Assembly (NCBI RefSeq): GCF_032393985.1
Contig: NZ_CP135918.1
Span: forward strand, 1,736,001 to 1,800,000
Length of the DNA: 64,000 nt
Reading direction: 5' to 3'
From: Fischerella sp. JS2
GTDB taxonomy: Bacteria > Cyanobacteriota > Cyanobacteriia > Cyanobacteriales > Nostocaceae
The notes under the pieces are model-generated. The model saw only the letters and a program-made list of their open reading frames with translations. It did not search any database and had not been told where the DNA came from. The stretch's first letter is position 1. Every line of letters starts with the position of its first letter. The position numbers were made by a program, and so were the translations under genes. Below are positions 61,246-64,000 of this stretch, piece after piece.

Positions 61246-61884
61246 CTAGGTATTTGGAGTTTTTTCTAGTACCAAAAAGTAATGGTATGGATTGGTAGGG
61301 TCAAGAAATTCTTGCTTAACATTTAACCCTATTTTGGCTATTGAGTTGAAAATGCGCGCTTTTGGATATCCTTTTAATCCTATTTCCCAGTAGTGTTGGT
61401 CACACATTGGCTTTTGACTCCAGAATCTAGGAATTTTGAGTAATAAATGTCTTGGTCTAGGCAAGAAAGAAAATCTCAGTTGGAGTGTTAAATACTGAGT
61501 ATTGTAGGGAATCGAAATTACCAGAAATCTTTTTGTTGCTTCTGCAAGTTTCTTTAAAGCTTGTTCGGACTGTTCATAAGGCAGATGTTCTAGCACTTGA
61601 AACAGTACCACGACATCAAATTTATCTTTGGGCAACGAAAAGTCTGCTGTTAGATCCAAAATAATGTCTGGCTTGAGGTTAGGGTCAACATCAGCAGTAG
61701 TAACTTTGTAGCCATTTAACTTCAGGAGGTCTTTGAGAAAGGAATTAAAAATTCCAATTTCCAGAATGTTGCTTACTTGACTACCCAGAGAAGCAACGAG
61801 ACGCATCTGATGATGGTAACTAATAAACCTATCTTTAGAAAAATACTCGGAGTTTCTAATATCCAAGGAAGTAATGAGTTGCAT
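61246..61884 (-). CDS. Class I SAM-dependent methyltransferase
   Basis: 212 residues. Motif I is NILEIGIFNSFLKDLLK, motif II TTADVDPNLKPDIILDLT (acidic end binds ribose), then FDVVVLFQVLEHLPYEQ, the post-I/IV signature of Methyltransf_11 enzymes. The second half has a basic helical segment (RPRHLLLKIPRFW) and DPTNPYHYFLVLEK. The glycine-rich loop is degenerate (EIGIFNS for ExGxGxG), so AdoMet affinity may be altered. Substrate unknown. It may modify a sugar or a quinone, but no neighbour confirms it. Confidence 0.8.
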   Translation of the reverse strand: MQLITSLDIRNSEYFSKDRFISYHHQMRLVASLGSQVSNILEIGIFNSFLKDLLKLNGYKVTTADVDPNLKPDIILDLTADFSLPKDKFDVVVLFQVLEHLPYEQSEQALKKLAEATKRFLVISIPYNTQYLTLQLRFSFLPRPRHLLLKIPRFWSQKPMCDQHYWEIGLKGYPKARIFNSIAKIGLNVKQEFLDPTNPYHYFLVLEKTPNT

Positions 61885-62242
61885 AAAATACTGTTACCTT
61901 GTTTTTTGTATGAAAAAGTACTTGTGTATACAATCACATTTTTCCCTAAAAACCTGTCAAAGTAACATTTAATGACCACTACATAACTCACTATTGGTTC
62001 ACTTCTTGCGTATTTTCTCTAAAATACTAGTAGCAATAAAAATTTAAATCTTAGGATTGAAACATCTTACCTCTGTATACTCTGCACCTCTAGCGGTTTC
62101 ACAACGCTAATACCATTGGCTGATGAAAATCCCTTTTTGTCTTAGTGTCTTTGTGTTTCAAAAAGAAATTTGATTCACCACCAAGACACTAAGAAAAATT
62201 GTTTTTTGGATTCACCACTAAAGGGCTGCATCTCTCCAAGAT
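61885..62242. repeat. Spacer with CTTAGTGTC palindrome
   Basis: CTTAGTGTCTTTGTG (62141-62155) and CACCACCAAGACACTAAG (62176-62193) form a hairpin of about 15 bp downstream of clpB, a relative of the element at 22628-22679. Otherwise AT-rich without a gene. Confidence 0.65.
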
Positions 62243-64000
62243 CTATGCTTCCCGCGATGCTTCCAGTATGTAGGAAGTTGTACTATCTGGCATGGGTATT
62301 TGCACTACCTTTTTTTTACTAAAGGTTAATTCGTGATCTGCCTTATCAATGACAATCGTGTCCCCTGCAATAAAGGTATTCTCCAAGATTTTGGTCGCGA
62401 TCGCATTCTCTACTTCTCTTTGAATTGCCCGTTTAATTGGACGAGCGCCATAAACTGGATCGTACCCCACCTCCACTAAGTAATCACAGGCAGCAGGAGA
62501 TATTTCCAAAGAGATTTTTTGCTCTCTAAGTAAATATTCCACCCGTTTGAGTTGAATCCGCACGATTTGCCGCATCTCACTACGATTGAGGGCATGGAAG
62601 ATAATTAAATCGTCAACCCGATTGAGAAATTCCGGACGGAAGTGCGATCGCAAAGCATCCATTACCCGATTCCGCATTTTTTCATACTGGGAGTCATCGC
62701 TGGAAACATCCAAGATGTGTTCGCTACCAATATTACTAGTCATGACAATGACAGTATTGCGAAAATCAACGGTTCGCCCCTGACTATCCGTAATTCTACC
62801 GTCATCAAGTACTTGTAGCAGAATATTAAACACATCTGGATGGGCTTTCTCAACTTCATCTAACAGCACCACCGAATAAGGACGGCGGCGAATTGCTTCT
62901 GATAGTTGACCGCCTTCTTCGTAGCCGACGTATCCTGGAGGCGCACCCACTAACCGAGAAACTGAATGTTTCTCCATATACTCAGACATATCCAAACGCA
63001 CTAAGGCGTCATCAGAATCAAATAAAAACTGGGCTAAAGCACGGGCGAGTTCCGTTTTGCCAACTCCCGTCGGTCCCATGAATAAAAATGAACCGATGGG
63101 ACGGCCTGGATCTTTCATTCCAGCACGGGCGCGACGAATGGCAGCGGCAACAGCACAGACAGCTTCCTGTTGTCCAATTACTCGTTCGTGTAGATGGCTT
63201 TCGAGTTTGAGTAATTTCTGCCGTTCCGACTCCAACAAACTATTAACGGGAATTCCTGTCCATTTGGCGACGATTTCAGCAATATCGGCTTCAGTGACTT
63301 GTTCCCGCAATAAGGTTTTACCTTGACTTTGAATTTTCAGGAGTTCGGTTTCTTTTGCTTCGCGATCGCGTTGCACTCCTTCCAACTTGCCATACTTCAA
63401 CTGAGCAGCTTTATTTAAATCGTAAGCCCGTTCTGCTTGTTCTATTTGTACTCGCAGCTTTTCTTCTTCTTGCTTTAAAGCACTAATGGCTTCTAATAGC
63501 TGCTTTTCACCTTGCCATTGTCCATTCAAATCCTGCTGTTTGGCGGTTAAATTGCTAATTTCTAGCTCAATTCGCGCTAAACGCTCTTTCGTTTGGGGTA
63601 CAGCCTTTTCTTCTCCCGCCAAGGACAGTTTTTCCATCTCTAGCTGCATCAGGCGACGATCAATCGCTTCCAACTCAGCCGGTTTGGAGGTAATCTCCAT
63701 TTTCAATTGGGCGGCGGCTTCATCTACCAAATCAATTGCTTTATCTGGTAAAAAGCGGTCATTAATGTATCTGGCTGAGAGGGTAGCAGCTGCTACTAAC
63801 GCTGAGTCTGATATTTTAACGTTGTGATGGACTTCATAACGTTCTTTCAGTCCTCGCAGGATAGAAATTGTATTTTCCACGCTGGGCTGATCTACAAATA
63901 CCTGTTGAAAACGCCGTTCTAAGGCTGCGTCTTTTTCAATATATTTACGGTACTCATCCAAGGTGGTAGCACCAATACACCGCAGTTCTCCTCGTGCCAA
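62243..64000 (-). CDS. clpB: ATP-dependent chaperone ClpB, C-terminal 585 residues (cut by window edge)
   Basis: The frame is open at the right edge, so the N domain and most of AAA-1 are missing. Present are the AAA-1 end ([26 protein letters not shown], arginine finger), the long ClpB middle coiled-coil (about 105-225, [20 protein letters not shown]), and AAA-2 with Walker [13 protein letters not shown] and Walker [13 protein letters not shown]. It ends [18 protein letters not shown]. The middle domain separates it from ClpA/C. It disaggregates proteins with DnaK. Cyanobacteria often have two ClpB; I cannot tell which this is. Confidence 0.96.
   Translation of the reverse strand: MARGELRCIGATTLDEYRKYIEKDAALERRFQQVFVDQPSVENTISILRGLKERYEVHHNVKISDSALVAAATLSARYINDRFLPDKAIDLVDEAAAQLKMEITSKPAELEAIDRRLMQLEMEKLSLAGEEKAVPQTKERLARIELEISNLTAKQQDLNGQWQGEKQLLEAISALKQEEEKLRVQIEQAERAYDLNKAAQLKYGKLEGVQRDREAKETELLKIQSQGKTLLREQVTEADIAEIVAKWTGIPVNSLLESERQKLLKLESHLHERVIGQQEAVCAVAAAIRRARAGMKDPGRPIGSFLFMGPTGVGKTELARALAQFLFDSDDALVRLDMSEYMEKHSVSRLVGAPPGYVGYEEGGQLSEAIRRRPYSVVLLDEVEKAHPDVFNILLQVLDDGRITDSQGRTVDFRNTVIVMTSNIGSEHILDVSSDDSQYEKMRNRVMDALRSHFRPEFLNRVDDLIIFHALNRSEMRQIVRIQLKRVEYLLREQKISLEISPAACDYLVEVGYDPVYGARPIKRAIQREVENAIATKILENTFIAGDTIVIDKADHELTFSKKKVVQIPMPDSTTSYILEASREA

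Overview
The window is chromosomal DNA of a filamentous, hormogonium-forming cyanobacterium (order Nostocales). The evidence is: HIP1 octamers (GCGATCGC, for example at 3-10, 785-792 and 5948-5955); tandem heptamer repeats of the CCACTAA/TTAGTGG type between many genes; cyanobacterial families (Ycf35/DUF1257, DUF3038, DUF4335, DUF3598, GuaB3, a BioU-like enzyme); the small RNA Yfr1 between guaB3 and trxA; and a hormogonium polysaccharide (hps) locus. Base composition looks uniform and I see no prophage, CRISPR array, rRNA or tRNA gene.

Layout. 1-2.3 kb: a truncated BioU-like reductase, divergent from a DUF2997 / Ycf35 / ferredoxin operon. 3.2-6.8 kb: a lone GT2 glycosyltransferase, then the DUF3038-DUF4335 pair, with DUF4335 broken by a one-base frameshift. 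7.6-10.1 kb: mutS2, carrying an in-frame repeat. 10.9-12.9 kb: guaB3 - yfr1 - trxA. 13.4-16.7 kb: a LOG-like protein, a transposase remnant, a peroxiredoxin-like protein and a glutathione S-transferase. 16.7-19.8 kb: a DnaJ-type co-chaperone, a P-loop kinase and glgC. 19.9-22.4 kb: a subtilisin-like protease with a stand-alone relative of its own propeptide downstream. 23-25 kb: def and divergent ftsX. 25-31 kb: DUF3598, a putative glycosyltransferase, aat, rpsN, thiD and a quinone-reductase-like enzyme. 31-35.3 kb: gene debris, DUF429 and glgP, the last two carrying repeat-derived sequence. 35.8-42.6 kb: DUF2278-lamin tail protein, a SpoIIE-type phosphatase, ftsY, nusB and DUF502. 43.4-57.8 kb: the hps region, all on the minus strand, reading hpsA, hpsB, hpsC, hpsD, three GT2 glycosyltransferases, another pseudopilin, a DUF2064 transferase, HpsJ and a further GT2 enzyme. 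58.5-64 kb: rpmB, htpG, a methyltransferase and truncated clpB.

How it works together. The hps block is the only large coherent system: a giant prepilin-like protein and four class-III-type pseudopilins are interleaved with glycosyltransferases, matching the polysaccharide export system that works with type IV pili in hormogonium gliding. Glycogen metabolism is represented at both ends (GlgC for synthesis, GlgP for breakdown), and protein synthesis and targeting by rpsN, rpmB, def, aat, ftsY, nusB, htpG and clpB.

The most unusual features are (i) intergenic-type repeats that have entered coding genes while keeping the frame (MutS2, GlgP, DUF429), (ii) the orphan propeptide-like protein beside the subtilase, and (iii) the HpsA prepilin segment lacking the usual Glu+5. 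I did not find a clearly new defence or mobile system.
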